20,147 nucleotides of DNA from Flavobacteriaceae bacterium (GTDB lineage: Bacteria; Bacteroidota; Bacteroidia; Flavobacteriales; Flavobacteriaceae). Location: assembly GCA_020435885.1 (NCBI GenBank), contig JAGQYU010000034.1, positions 1 through 20,147 of the forward strand, in the 5' to 3' direction. The position numbers and the translations under genes were made by a program. Shown piece after piece: positions 1-7,322 of this stretch. How positions within the stretch are numbered: the first letter of the stretch is position 1; each line of letters begins with the position of its first letter. The notes under the pieces were generated by a model, which saw only the letters and a list, made by a program, of their open reading frames with translations, had not been told where the DNA came from and did not search any database.

Positions 1-1
1 G

Positions 2-916
2 TTTAAATCTAATATAGTTGAGTTCCTTTTACATATTGTTATTGTTTATTTTAATCTTAATTTTTTAATTACAAAATTTATTGTAAACAAAAAGTATTAC
101 CTGTATTTTTTGTATTTGGCATTAAGCTTAGCAGTACATTATATTTTGCGGACAGGATTAAATTATTTTTTAGTTACTGAAGATATATGGCCTGAAGCTG
201 AAGGAATTCATCAAGCTTTTACTTTTAACCATATAGTGGCTGTAGAAATTGGAGAATTGTATGTTATAGCTTTCACATCGGCTATTAAACTTACGATTGA
301 TTGGATATATGAAAAAAGAAATAATGATCATTTAAAGAAAATCCAACTTAAAACTGAACTCAATTTTCTGAAAACACAGATTCAACCACACTTTTTCTTT
401 AACACGCTTAATAATTTGTATGCACTTAGTTTAGAAAAGTCAGATGATGCGCCTAAAGTCATCTTAAAACTTTCGGAAATAATGCAATATGTATTATATG
501 ATGTTAGAGTTGCTAAAATAAGTCTATTGAAGGAAATTAATTATATTCACAATTATTTAGAGCTTGAGAGACTTAGATATGGTGATTCAATAAAATCCAA
601 ACTAGACATTAGTGGAGATATAGATAAGGTAAAGGTGCCTCCATTACTTTTTTTGCCCTTTATTGAAAACTGTTTCAAGCATGGGGCTAAAAACAACAAT
701 AGTTTTCTAATAAATATTAATTTTGAGAAAAAGAATAAAGAATTGATCTTTAACGTGGTGAATAATTTTAACATCAACAATAATATAGTAGGAAAGCATG
801 GTATAGGTATCCAAAATGTTAAAAGAAGATTAGAATTACTGTATAAAGAAAATTTTTCACTCTATACAAACATTACTAACAATAAATATGTTGTTACTTT
901 AAAAATGCCAGTTTAA
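2..916 (+). CDS. LytS-type sensor histidine kinase, 5'-partial
   Basis: Membrane sensor kinase of the LytS/YehU class (His_kinase PF06580 plus HATPase_c) that would phosphorylate the regulator encoded next. The frame is open without a stop from base 2 to the stop at 914-916, so the gene enters from the left of the window. A TTG at 110 is the first start-like codon of a shorter reading, but the residues before it (FNLNFLITKFIVNKKYYL) look like the usual membrane part of Bacteroidota LytS proteins, so the TTG is not the real start. Membrane helices occupy roughly the first 100 visible residues. The H-box QIQPHFFFNTLNNL lies near base 380, the N-box PFIENCFKHG near 660, and the G-box GIGIQNVKRRL near 800. 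The downstream gene starts inside the stop codon (TAATG), implying translational coupling. The signal sensed cannot be read from the sequence. Confidence 0.9.
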   Translation, partial: FKSNIVEFLLHIVIVYFNLNFLITKFIVNKKYYLYFLYLALSLAVHYILRTGLNYFLVTEDIWPEAEGIHQAFTFNHIVAVEIGELYVIAFTSAIKLTIDWIYEKRNNDHLKKIQLKTELNFLKTQIQPHFFFNTLNNLYALSLEKSDDAPKVILKLSEIMQYVLYDVRVAKISLLKEINYIHNYLELERLRYGDSIKSKLDISGDIDKVKVPPLLFLPFIENCFKHGAKNNNSFLININFEKKNKELIFNVVNNFNINNNIVGKHGIGIQNVKRRLELLYKENFSLYTNITNNKYVVTLKMPV

Positions 917-1650
917 TGAATATTAAATGTATAATAATTGATGACGAACCTTTAGCTATTAAAATAATTGAAGATTATTTAAAAGAGTTTTCAAATTTTG
1001 AATTAATAGCCAGTTTCAACAATCCATTTGAAGCAATTGAAACTATAGAAAGAGATGATTTGGATGTAATTTTTTTAGATATTAACATGCCAAAAATGAA
1101 CGGATTGGAATTTGTCAGAACCTCTATAAAAAGTAAAAATGTTATTATCACAACAGCTTATAGAGAGTATGCCGTAGAGAGTTATGATTTAGATGTGTTG
1201 GACTATTTGGTAAAACCGATTCCTTTCAATAGATTTTTAAAATCCATCAATAGAATTACGCAGCAAGTATATATTCAACGAGGCGAAAAAAAAATAGATA
1301 CAACAGGTGATGATTCGTACATTTTTCTAAAGGTAGATAAAAAGCTCGTCAAAATTAGGTTTGATGAGATACTATATATTGAAAGTTTGAAAGATTATAT
1401 AAAAGTATTTACCCTTACAGGGGATTATCTGGTACATAAATCACTAACTAGCATCACGGAAGAACTTCCTACAGAAGGTTTTATAAGAATACACCGCTCG
1501 TTTACAATAGCCAAAGATAAAGTCAAAAGTGTGGAAGGTAATTTGATTGAGGTTGGCTCTAAGAGGATACCCATTGGTAGAAAATATATAAACCACGCAA
1601 AAAGAGCAATTTTAAATATTGATGATAATTTTGACGAATCATCTGATTAA
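916..1650 (+). CDS. LytTR-family response regulator
   Basis: Cytoplasmic transcription regulator, partner of the upstream LytS-type kinase. The N-terminal receiver domain (about residues 1-120) has the acidic pair D9/D10, the phospho-acceptor D55 in FLDINMPKMNG and the conserved lysine in DYLVKPI. The C-terminal LytTR DNA-binding domain (about 135-240) shows FDEILYIESLKDYIKV and FIRIHRSFTIAKDKV. At 244 residues it has the normal AgrA/LytR length. The ATG shares one base with the kinase stop. The linker is encoded partly by a run of nine A (1286-1294). The target genes are unknown; the sugar transporter downstream is separated by 121 bases and a small hairpin, so it may be independent. Confidence 0.94.
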   Translation: MNIKCIIIDDEPLAIKIIEDYLKEFSNFELIASFNNPFEAIETIERDDLDVIFLDINMPKMNGLEFVRTSIKSKNVIITTAYREYAVESYDLDVLDYLVKPIPFNRFLKSINRITQQVYIQRGEKKIDTTGDDSYIFLKVDKKLVKIRFDEILYIESLKDYIKVFTLTGDYLVHKSLTSITEELPTEGFIRIHRSFTIAKDKVKSVEGNLIEVGSKRIPIGRKYINHAKRAILNIDDNFDESSD

Positions 1651-1674
1651 AAGCTAAAAAAAGTTGTTTAGCTT
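1651..1674 (+). terminator. Hairpin after the kinase/regulator pair
   Basis: A perfect 8-bp inverted repeat, AAGCTAAA (1651-1658) and TTTAGCTT (1667-1674), with an 8-base loop begins directly after the regulator stop codon. It is AT-rich and lacks a clear T-run, so it is a weak terminator candidate or an mRNA 3'-end structure. The rest of the gap to 1771 shows only TACATTTC (1725-1732), one mismatch from the Bacteroidota -7 element, as a possible promoter for the transporter. Confidence 0.4.
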
Positions 1675-1771
1675 CAAATTAATGTTAATTGTAGAAAAAA
1701 TCATTTACTACGTAATAAAATTGTTACATTTCCTTGAAAATACTAACTCACTAATTTAATCGGTAATAAAT

Positions 1772-3103
1772 ATGACAACATCAACTGATCATTCCTCAAG
1801 CAATAAAAGCAGTAATACAGTTGCCATTGCTATAATAGCAGGGTTATTTGCAATATTTGGTTTTGTAACATGGATAAATGGAACTTTGATTCCATTTATG
1901 AAAACCATGAACGAATTAACCGAAGCTCAGTCATACTTAGTAGCATCAGCATCATACATATCATTTGTGGTGATGGCACTGCCAGCATCTTATCTTTTGA
2001 ATAAAATTGGTTACCGCAAAGGAATGTCAGTTGGATTGATTATTATGGCTATAGGGGCATTGGTTTTTATCCCTGCAGCTGAGGCAAGAACGTATTGGAT
2101 TTTCTTGACAGGAATCTTTATTCAAGGTACTGGGATGACCATTTTGCAAACAGCAGCAAACCCGTACATTACTATTTTAGGGCCTATTGAAAGTGGTGCC
2201 AAGCGTATTGCCATTATGGGGATTTCAAATAAAGGAGCAGGAATAATTGCTAATATTATTTTTGGGTCATTACTGTTATCAGGAATTGATGATGTTAAAG
2301 ATAAACTAGCTGTTGTTTCCGGTGAAGAAAAGGAAAGTCTATTAAACTCAATGGCCGATAGTGTGGTTATGCCATATGTAGTAATGGCAATAGTATTATT
2401 GATTTTTGGTATATTGATCAGAAAAGCACCACTTCCACATGTAGAAGCATCTGAAGAAGAAACACAAGAGGCAGGACAAACTACCAAAACAAGTATATTC
2501 CAATTCCCACATCTTTGGTTAGGCGTATTAACCTTGTTTGTGTATGTAGGTGCAGAAGTTATTGCTGGTGATAGTATTATAGCCTATGGTTTGTCTCTAG
2601 GTTTCCCTGCTGAAGAGGCTAAATTCTTTACCCCGTTCACATTGGGGGCAATGATTACTATGTATGCCTTAGGTGTATTTTTAATTCCTAAGTATTTAAA
2701 ACAAGACACTGCATTAAAATTAAGTGCCGCTTTGGGTATAGTCTTTAGTATTTGTATATTACTAACAACTGGGTTTACATCAGTATTGTTTGTAGCGGCT
2801 TTGGGTATTGCCAATGCATTGGTTTGGCCTGCAGTTTGGCCTTTGACCTTAAGAGGCTTAGGTAAATTTACAAAAACAGCTTCGGCCTTGTTGATTATGG
2901 CTATTGCAGGAGGAGCTATTATACCTCCGTTGTATGGAAGATTGGTAGATGCCGGCAAACACGAATTGATTGCTAAGGGTGTGACTGAAGCAGAAGCACT
3001 AGGATTGGCTTCTACAAGCAGTTATTGGATATTGATTCCTTGTTATGTTATTATTTTATACTTTGCTTTACACGGACATAAATTGGGAATGAAAAAGAAT
3101 TAA
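1772..3103 (+). CDS. Sugar MFS transporter (GluP/FucP type)
   Basis: Inner-membrane proton-coupled sugar importer of the major facilitator superfamily. Its 443 residues contain about 12 hydrophobic helices with a hydrophilic central loop near residues 222-245 (EASEEETQEAGQTTK). The stretch ILQTAANPYITILGPIES, followed by AKRIAIMGISNKGAG, is characteristic of the glucose/galactose transporter GluP and fucose permease FucP subfamily. LLNKIGYRKGM resembles MFS motif A. The ATG at 1772 starts a soluble N-terminus followed by helix 1. The substrate (glucose, galactose, fucose or another hexose) cannot be decided from sequence. No sugar-catabolism gene is adjacent; the next gene is a thioredoxin-like lipoprotein 67 bases away. 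Confidence 0.88.
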   Translation: MTTSTDHSSSNKSSNTVAIAIIAGLFAIFGFVTWINGTLIPFMKTMNELTEAQSYLVASASYISFVVMALPASYLLNKIGYRKGMSVGLIIMAIGALVFIPAAEARTYWIFLTGIFIQGTGMTILQTAANPYITILGPIESGAKRIAIMGISNKGAGIIANIIFGSLLLSGIDDVKDKLAVVSGEEKESLLNSMADSVVMPYVVMAIVLLIFGILIRKAPLPHVEASEEETQEAGQTTKTSIFQFPHLWLGVLTLFVYVGAEVIAGDSIIAYGLSLGFPAEEAKFFTPFTLGAMITMYALGVFLIPKYLKQDTALKLSAALGIVFSICILLTTGFTSVLFVAALGIANALVWPAVWPLTLRGLGKFTKTASALLIMAIAGGAIIPPLYGRLVDAGKHELIAKGVTEAEALGLASTSSYWILIPCYVIILYFALHGHKLGMKKN

Positions 3104-3115
3104 GCAAAATGATTC

Positions 3116-3152
3116 TGGTTGCAGTAAAAGTTAATATCTTGCAACCGTTTTT
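3116..3152 (+). terminator. Hairpin between the sugar transporter and tlpA-like gene
   Basis: GGTTGCA (3117-3123) pairs perfectly with TGCAACC (3140-3146), and the pairing is extended by a G-T wobble on either side. The loop is about 14-16 bases and is followed by GTTTTTAAA. This fits a rho-independent terminator for the transporter gene, placed only 19 bases before the next GTG start. The long AT-rich loop and the proximity to the next gene leave open an attenuator or leader role. Confidence 0.5.
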
Positions 3153-3170
3153 AAATAATAATCAAAATAC

Positions 3171-4178
3171 GTGAAAAATTTAATCTATTCAGTAGTAGGG
3201 CTTTTATTGCTGGTATCTTGCGAAAAAGCTCCTAAAGACTACGTAACATTAAAAGGAAAAATCACAAATCCTAATAGCGATTCTTTAGTTATCAAAGGTA
3301 AAGATGATTATAAAAAAGTAATTAAACTGAATGCAGACGGAACTTTTGAAGACACACTAAAACTTTCGCCAAACTATTATTCAATGTTTGATGGTAAAGA
3401 GTATGCCAGTTTATATCTTAAAAATGGTTTTGACATTAACCTTACATTAGATGCCGGACAGTTTGATGAAACCATTAAATTTGAAGGTAGTGGTAACGAA
3501 GCAAGCAGTTTTTTAGCAATGTCTGCTTTATTCCAAGAAGGAATTTTTGAGAACGATTCACTTTATACGTTAGAGAAAGATACTTTTATGGGCAAAATGG
3601 ATACGTATGTTGAAAAGTTCAATAAAGATTTAGAAAGTACTCAAAATCTTGATTCTACTTTTATTGCTGACCAACAAGGATTTATAAACAATTTTAAAAA
3701 ATTTGTGATTGGTAATTATGACGATCAAAATTATTTGAAAACCGTATTAGTTAAAGGTGCTGAATCTCCAAAGTTCAATAATTATGAGAATTTTAAAGGA
3801 GGTACTACTTCTCTAGATGATCTTAAAGGAAAATATGTTTATATCGATCTTTGGGCTACATGGTGTGCACCTTGTAAAGCTGAAATTCCTTTTTTAAAGA
3901 AAGTTGAAGAAGAGTATCATGATAAGAATATTGCTTTTGTAAGTATTTCTCTCGATAGAGAAAAAGATTATGAAACATGGAAGAAAATGGTTGCTGAAAA
4001 AGAATTAACCGGTATTCAATTGTATTTTAAGGGTGATGAAGAATTTGTAGATGCTTACAAAGTTACCGGCATTCCAAGGTTTTTATTGATTGACCCTCAG
4101 GGGAATATTGTTACTGCTGACGCTCCAAGACCTTCGGACGGCAAATTAATAGAATTGTTCAAATCATTGAATATATAA
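3171..4178 (+). CDS. TlpA-like thioredoxin-fold lipoprotein
   Basis: Predicted envelope-anchored thiol-disulfide oxidoreductase or thioredoxin-like protein of the TlpA/AhpC-TSA type. The start is GTG, giving a lipoprotein signal peptide with lipobox LVSC and lipidated C17. Residues about 25-120 resemble the DUF4369-type beta-rich domain often found ahead of Bacteroidota TlpA domains. The thioredoxin domain follows, with WATWCAPC (W231, C232, C235) and the cis-proline segment VTGIPRFLLID. The total of 335 residues is typical. Such proteins reduce or exchange disulfides of periplasmic clients; the partner cannot be inferred. It is expressed alone or with the transporter and ends at a strong hairpin. 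Confidence 0.88.
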   Translation: MKNLIYSVVGLLLLVSCEKAPKDYVTLKGKITNPNSDSLVIKGKDDYKKVIKLNADGTFEDTLKLSPNYYSMFDGKEYASLYLKNGFDINLTLDAGQFDETIKFEGSGNEASSFLAMSALFQEGIFENDSLYTLEKDTFMGKMDTYVEKFNKDLESTQNLDSTFIADQQGFINNFKKFVIGNYDDQNYLKTVLVKGAESPKFNNYENFKGGTTSLDDLKGKYVYIDLWATWCAPCKAEIPFLKKVEEEYHDKNIAFVSISLDREKDYETWKKMVAEKELTGIQLYFKGDEEFVDAYKVTGIPRFLLIDPQGNIVTADAPRPSDGKLIELFKSLNI

Positions 4179-4186
4179 TAAAAAAA

Positions 4187-4208
4187 CTCCTCAATTGAGG
4201 AGCTTTTT
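4187..4208. terminator. Bidirectional rho-independent terminator
   Basis: CTCCTC (4187-4192), loop AATT, GAGGAG (4197-4202), flanked by an A-run on the left and T5 on the right. It lies nine bases after the TlpA-like stop codon and between convergent genes, so it can serve both strands. The remaining ~130 bases up to the minus-strand stop at 4341 show no gene. Confidence 0.85.
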
Positions 4209-4340
4209 ATTTTTAGTATAACCTAAATGGAAGGAACTAGTGTGTTCTAACCATTTTGGAATATTGGTGAGTGTCCAAAAATCATTAACACAGATCATCA
4301 AGAGCATGGTAAGTACTCTGAATATTTTTTATGAGTAAAA

Positions 4341-5489
4341 CTATTCTTTCTTACTATTTTTAATGATATCAGAAAGAACCTGCCAATGTTCATCTGTCAT
4401 TCTACCGGGTGTAAAAAGACAAATACCTTTTGCACCATTCTGAATAGAGACCTCTATGGCATCACCAAGTTCTTCTGGAATAAGTCCATGATTTTCAGGA
4501 TCGGATTCATTACCTTTATTTTGTGGATTTGGACAAATAAACAAACCACTATATACGGGTTTTGAATTGTTAACGGCTTTTACTTCTTCTTCAGTAATTT
4601 TACCTATCCAATTAGTTCCTTCAAGGTAAAAATCATTATAATTCATAGGGAAAAAAGCATCTAAATTCCATTTATCCCACTCTTGTCTAACAATTTTTTT
4701 TGCAATAGAATTTGGCCCTGGAAAAACAGCAGCTGTAATTACTTTTCCTTTTTTGTGGATAGTATCTGAAAGTTTATTTACAATAGCTGTAATTAAATCA
4801 TATCTGTATTGTTTCCATAAGGGTTCGCTAGAAGGATCTTCAACTTCCTTAATATCAATATTATATTTTTCTTTAAAACCTGCTACACAATCATCGCAAT
4901 AGCAGTAATCAAACTGAGGGTATTCCTTATCCATAACAAGTCCGTATTTATCCCAAAGTCCTTTTGCCAGAATTACATCCGGAAAGCGAATATAATCAAG
5001 ATGAACTCCATCAACTTCATCCAAACTTGCTACATTACTATATAGATTTTCTAAAAAATTATAGACTCCATCTTTATTGGGGCATAAAAACTGATAGTAA
5101 GGTACATAGGCGGGTTTATCAAAAGCAGACTCTCCTTTTCCATTTATAGCATACCATTCTGGTTTTAATTCAGGGTTGTTAGCTTGTACCATAGTAGGAA
5201 TCCAAGCTTGAAATTCAAGGCCTGCTTCCTTAGCAATTTTACCAATTTGCTTGTAAATATTGGGGTCATGACCTGCCGAATACAAAAGCCCATCTATTCC
5301 TTTCTGTTTAAGGTCTAAAAAATACGCTTTATGATTAAAGGATGAATCTTTTTTAAAGGAATCCCAAGCAAATATTTTGAAATCCTTATTGCTCTTATTT
5401 TCACTCAAACTTTCGCTTTTTTTATTGCATCCGGTCAATACTGCTAAAATTGAGATCATAAATACAAATACCAGTGTTGTGTTTTTCAT
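4341..5489 (-). CDS. Glycosyl hydrolase-like (GHL10/DUF187-type) lipoprotein
   Basis: Surface or periplasmic lipoprotein: the signal peptide ends in LTGC with lipidated C21. The body looks like a TIM-barrel of the glycosyl-hydrolase-like 10 group (PF02638-like). The repeated layout fits: KGIDGLLYSAG near residues 63-73, LEFQAWIPTM 91-100, and VDGVHLDYIRFPD 159-171, whose D165 is a candidate active-site acid. Three close cysteines, CYCDDC (196-201), follow and could bind a metal or form a disulfide. Later segments VITAAVFPG, DAFFPMNYNDF and GAKGICLFTPGR look like later barrel strands. Its natural substrate is unknown; relatives are predicted to act on glycans or cell-wall material. It stands alone between a terminator and a divergent antiporter gene, with no SusC/SusD pair nearby, so it is not part of a visible polysaccharide utilisation locus. 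Confidence 0.75.
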   Translation of the reverse strand: MKNTTLVFVFMISILAVLTGCNKKSESLSENKSNKDFKIFAWDSFKKDSSFNHKAYFLDLKQKGIDGLLYSAGHDPNIYKQIGKIAKEAGLEFQAWIPTMVQANNPELKPEWYAINGKGESAFDKPAYVPYYQFLCPNKDGVYNFLENLYSNVASLDEVDGVHLDYIRFPDVILAKGLWDKYGLVMDKEYPQFDYCYCDDCVAGFKEKYNIDIKEVEDPSSEPLWKQYRYDLITAIVNKLSDTIHKKGKVITAAVFPGPNSIAKKIVRQEWDKWNLDAFFPMNYNDFYLEGTNWIGKITEEEVKAVNNSKPVYSGLFICPNPQNKGNESDPENHGLIPEELGDAIEVSIQNGAKGICLFTPGRMTDEHWQVLSDIIKNSKKE

Positions 5490-5828
5490 ATGTTTTTTTA
5501 TTTGTTTTTATTGGTCAAAGGAATGCCTAAAAATGTTTTTTGGATGGATTACCAAATTTACCAGCAGGCATTTTATGAGTTAAATTGATAAGTCAATACT
5601 TCAAATTAATATAATATTGAACAAATTTTTTAATTTTTTCTGCCAAATACATTAAATTGAGAATTAATAGCCAATATTGTATAATTAACAGTCAAAATTA
5701 AGATTGGAAAAAGTTATTTTAATTGATTCTTATTAAAGGTATCAGGTTCAATACCAATCAGATTTTCACAATTTTTTAAGTTTTATAGTATTTTTTGTAT
5801 CATTACGCTTTAAAAACAATTTACATAC
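5490..5828. other. Divergent intergenic region, no gene
   Basis: A 339-base AT-rich gap between divergent genes. I find no coding frame of merit and no RNA gene. It should hold both promoters: a minus-strand -7 match at 5553-5560, and on the plus strand only a near-match, TATTTTTTG (5789-5797, one base too long). A short inverted repeat GGTAT (5738-5742) / ATACC (5751-5755) about 75 bases before the antiporter start could be an operator, but with only 5-bp arms this is weak. Confidence 0.5.
5553..5560 (-). promoter_or_regulatory. Bacteroidota -7 element for the GH-like lipoprotein
   Basis: On the minus strand this reads TAAATTTG, an exact TAnnTTTG match. It would place the transcript start near 5546, about 57 bases before the ATG at 5489. 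No convincing -33 TTTG is seen at the right spacing. Confidence 0.45.
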
Positions 5829-7322
5829 ATGGATAACCAAAACAATTTAACTGAATTAGAAGCTGGAGATCAAAAAATAATAGAGAACAAAGAGCTAAGC
5901 ATATGGGAAGCTTTAATACCCGTAGTAGCTCTTGTAATAATGTTGTTGTTCAATGTTAAATTTGTTTTTGGTGATGCAGCTTTGGACGGAAGTAATCAGT
6001 TTATTTTATTGTTAGGGGCTGCCATTGCCGCCATTGTAGGTTTTTTTAATAAAGTTTCCTATGAAAGGATGTTGGAAGAGGTTTCTGAAAATATCAGATC
6101 TACTTCAGGAGCCATACTTATATTACTTTTTGTGGGTTCTTTGGCAGGAACATGGTTGTTGAGTGGTATCATCCCATCAATGATCTATTACGGATTACAA
6201 ATACTAAACCCATCCATTTTTTTACCGGCATGTGTTATTATTTGTGCCATCATATCAGTAGCCACAGGTAGTTCATGGACCACTTCTGCCACCGTTGGAA
6301 TAGCTTTGGTAGGTATTGGCAATGCCTTGGGAATCAATCCCGGAATGACGGCAGGGGCTGTTATTTCCGGAGCTTATTTCGGAGATAAAATGTCGCCTTT
6401 AAGCGATACAACTAACTTGGCACCGGCAATGGCAGGAGGGGAGTTGTTTTCGCATATTAAATATATGACGTACACTACTGTACCAACCATTATCATTACG
6501 CTTGTCATTTTTGTGATTATTAGCTTATCACTTGATGTAAGTGGTAAAACGGATACATCAGTAATGTTAGCATCCATAAAAGAGTCTTTTAATATTAGTC
6601 CGGTTTTATTTATAGTTCCTATAATTGTAATTTTTATGATTGTAAAGAAAGCCCCACCTTTAGTGGCGCTAATGGTAGGAACTCTCCTTGGAGGTATTTT
6701 TGCTGTTATTTTTCAACCAGATCTGGTAAAACAAGTCGCAGGCACTGAAGATTTATCATTTATCTCTGCCTATAAAGGAGTTATGAATGCTATGACGGTA
6801 GATACTTCTATAACCACATCAAGTGCAGCATTGAATGATCTTTTCTCTTCAGGAGGAATGAAAGGTATGTTAGGTACTATTTGGCTGATTATCTGCGCCA
6901 TGGTCTTTGGTGGAGTGATGGATGCCATTGGAGCTTTGGCAAGGATAAGTAGAGCCGTATTAAATTTATTCGATTCTATTTTTGGATTGTTCGTAAGTAC
7001 AGTTATCAGTTGTGTTGGTTTAAATGCACTGGCTTCAGATCAATACTTGGCAATTGTTATCCCCGGGAGGATGTACAAAAAAGCGTTTGAAGATAAAGGA
7101 CTGGCTCCCGAAAATTTGAGTAGAACCTTAGAGGATTCCGGTACGGTTACTTCTGTATTAGTACCTTGGAACACTTGCGGGGCTTATCAAAGTGGTGTGT
7201 TGGGTGTAGATACTATGTCTTACGCCGGATATGCTTTTTTCAATTATTTAAGCCCAATAATGACGCTGACTTTCGCTGCTTTTAAAATCAAAATAAAGCA
7301 ATTGGTAAAAGAGGTTGTTTAG
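5829..7322 (+). CDS. nhaC: NhaC-family Na+/H+ antiporter
   Basis: Inner-membrane sodium/proton exchanger (PF03553, NhaC type) used for sodium extrusion and pH homeostasis, as expected for a marine flavobacterium. At 497 residues with about 12 hydrophobic segments it has the normal family length. The conserved family core is clear: ATGSSWTTSATVGIALVGIG, followed by MTAGAVISGAYFGDKMSPLS, DTTNLAPAMAGG, and near the end NALASDQYLAIVIPGRM and TLEDSGTVTSVLVPWNTCG. Relatives may exchange malate/lactate (MleN) or be Na+ specific; sequence alone does not settle this. The ATG at 5829 is the first in frame before a hydrophilic N-terminus. Its 3' end overlaps the convergent porin gene by 4 bases. Confidence 0.9.
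   Translation: MDNQNNLTELEAGDQKIIENKELSIWEALIPVVALVIMLLFNVKFVFGDAALDGSNQFILLLGAAIAAIVGFFNKVSYERMLEEVSENIRSTSGAILILLFVGSLAGTWLLSGIIPSMIYYGLQILNPSIFLPACVIICAIISVATGSSWTTSATVGIALVGIGNALGINPGMTAGAVISGAYFGDKMSPLSDTTNLAPAMAGGELFSHIKYMTYTTVPTIIITLVIFVIISLSLDVSGKTDTSVMLASIKESFNISPVLFIVPIIVIFMIVKKAPPLVALMVGTLLGGIFAVIFQPDLVKQVAGTEDLSFISAYKGVMNAMTVDTSITTSSAALNDLFSSGGMKGMLGTIWLIICAMVFGGVMDAIGALARISRAVLNLFDSIFGLFVSTVISCVGLNALASDQYLAIVIPGRMYKKAFEDKGLAPENLSRTLEDSGTVTSVLVPWNTCGAYQSGVLGVDTMSYAGYAFFNYLSPIMTLTFAAFKIKIKQLVKEVV

Noticed and set aside
110..916. Sensor kinase starting at the TTG at 110
   Set aside because: The same frame is open to base 2 and encodes the expected membrane segment, so the gene is cut by the window edge.
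2122..2958. Long antisense frames inside the sugar transporter gene
   Set aside because: They mirror the codon pattern of the real gene and lack start context or protein features.
1772..4178. Sugar-utilisation locus
   Set aside because: Only a transporter and a thioredoxin-like protein are present; there is no SusC/SusD, kinase or isomerase.
5490..5828. Small RNA or riboswitch in the long intergenic gap
   Set aside because: Only a 5-bp inverted repeat is visible, with no recognised aptamer or stable fold.
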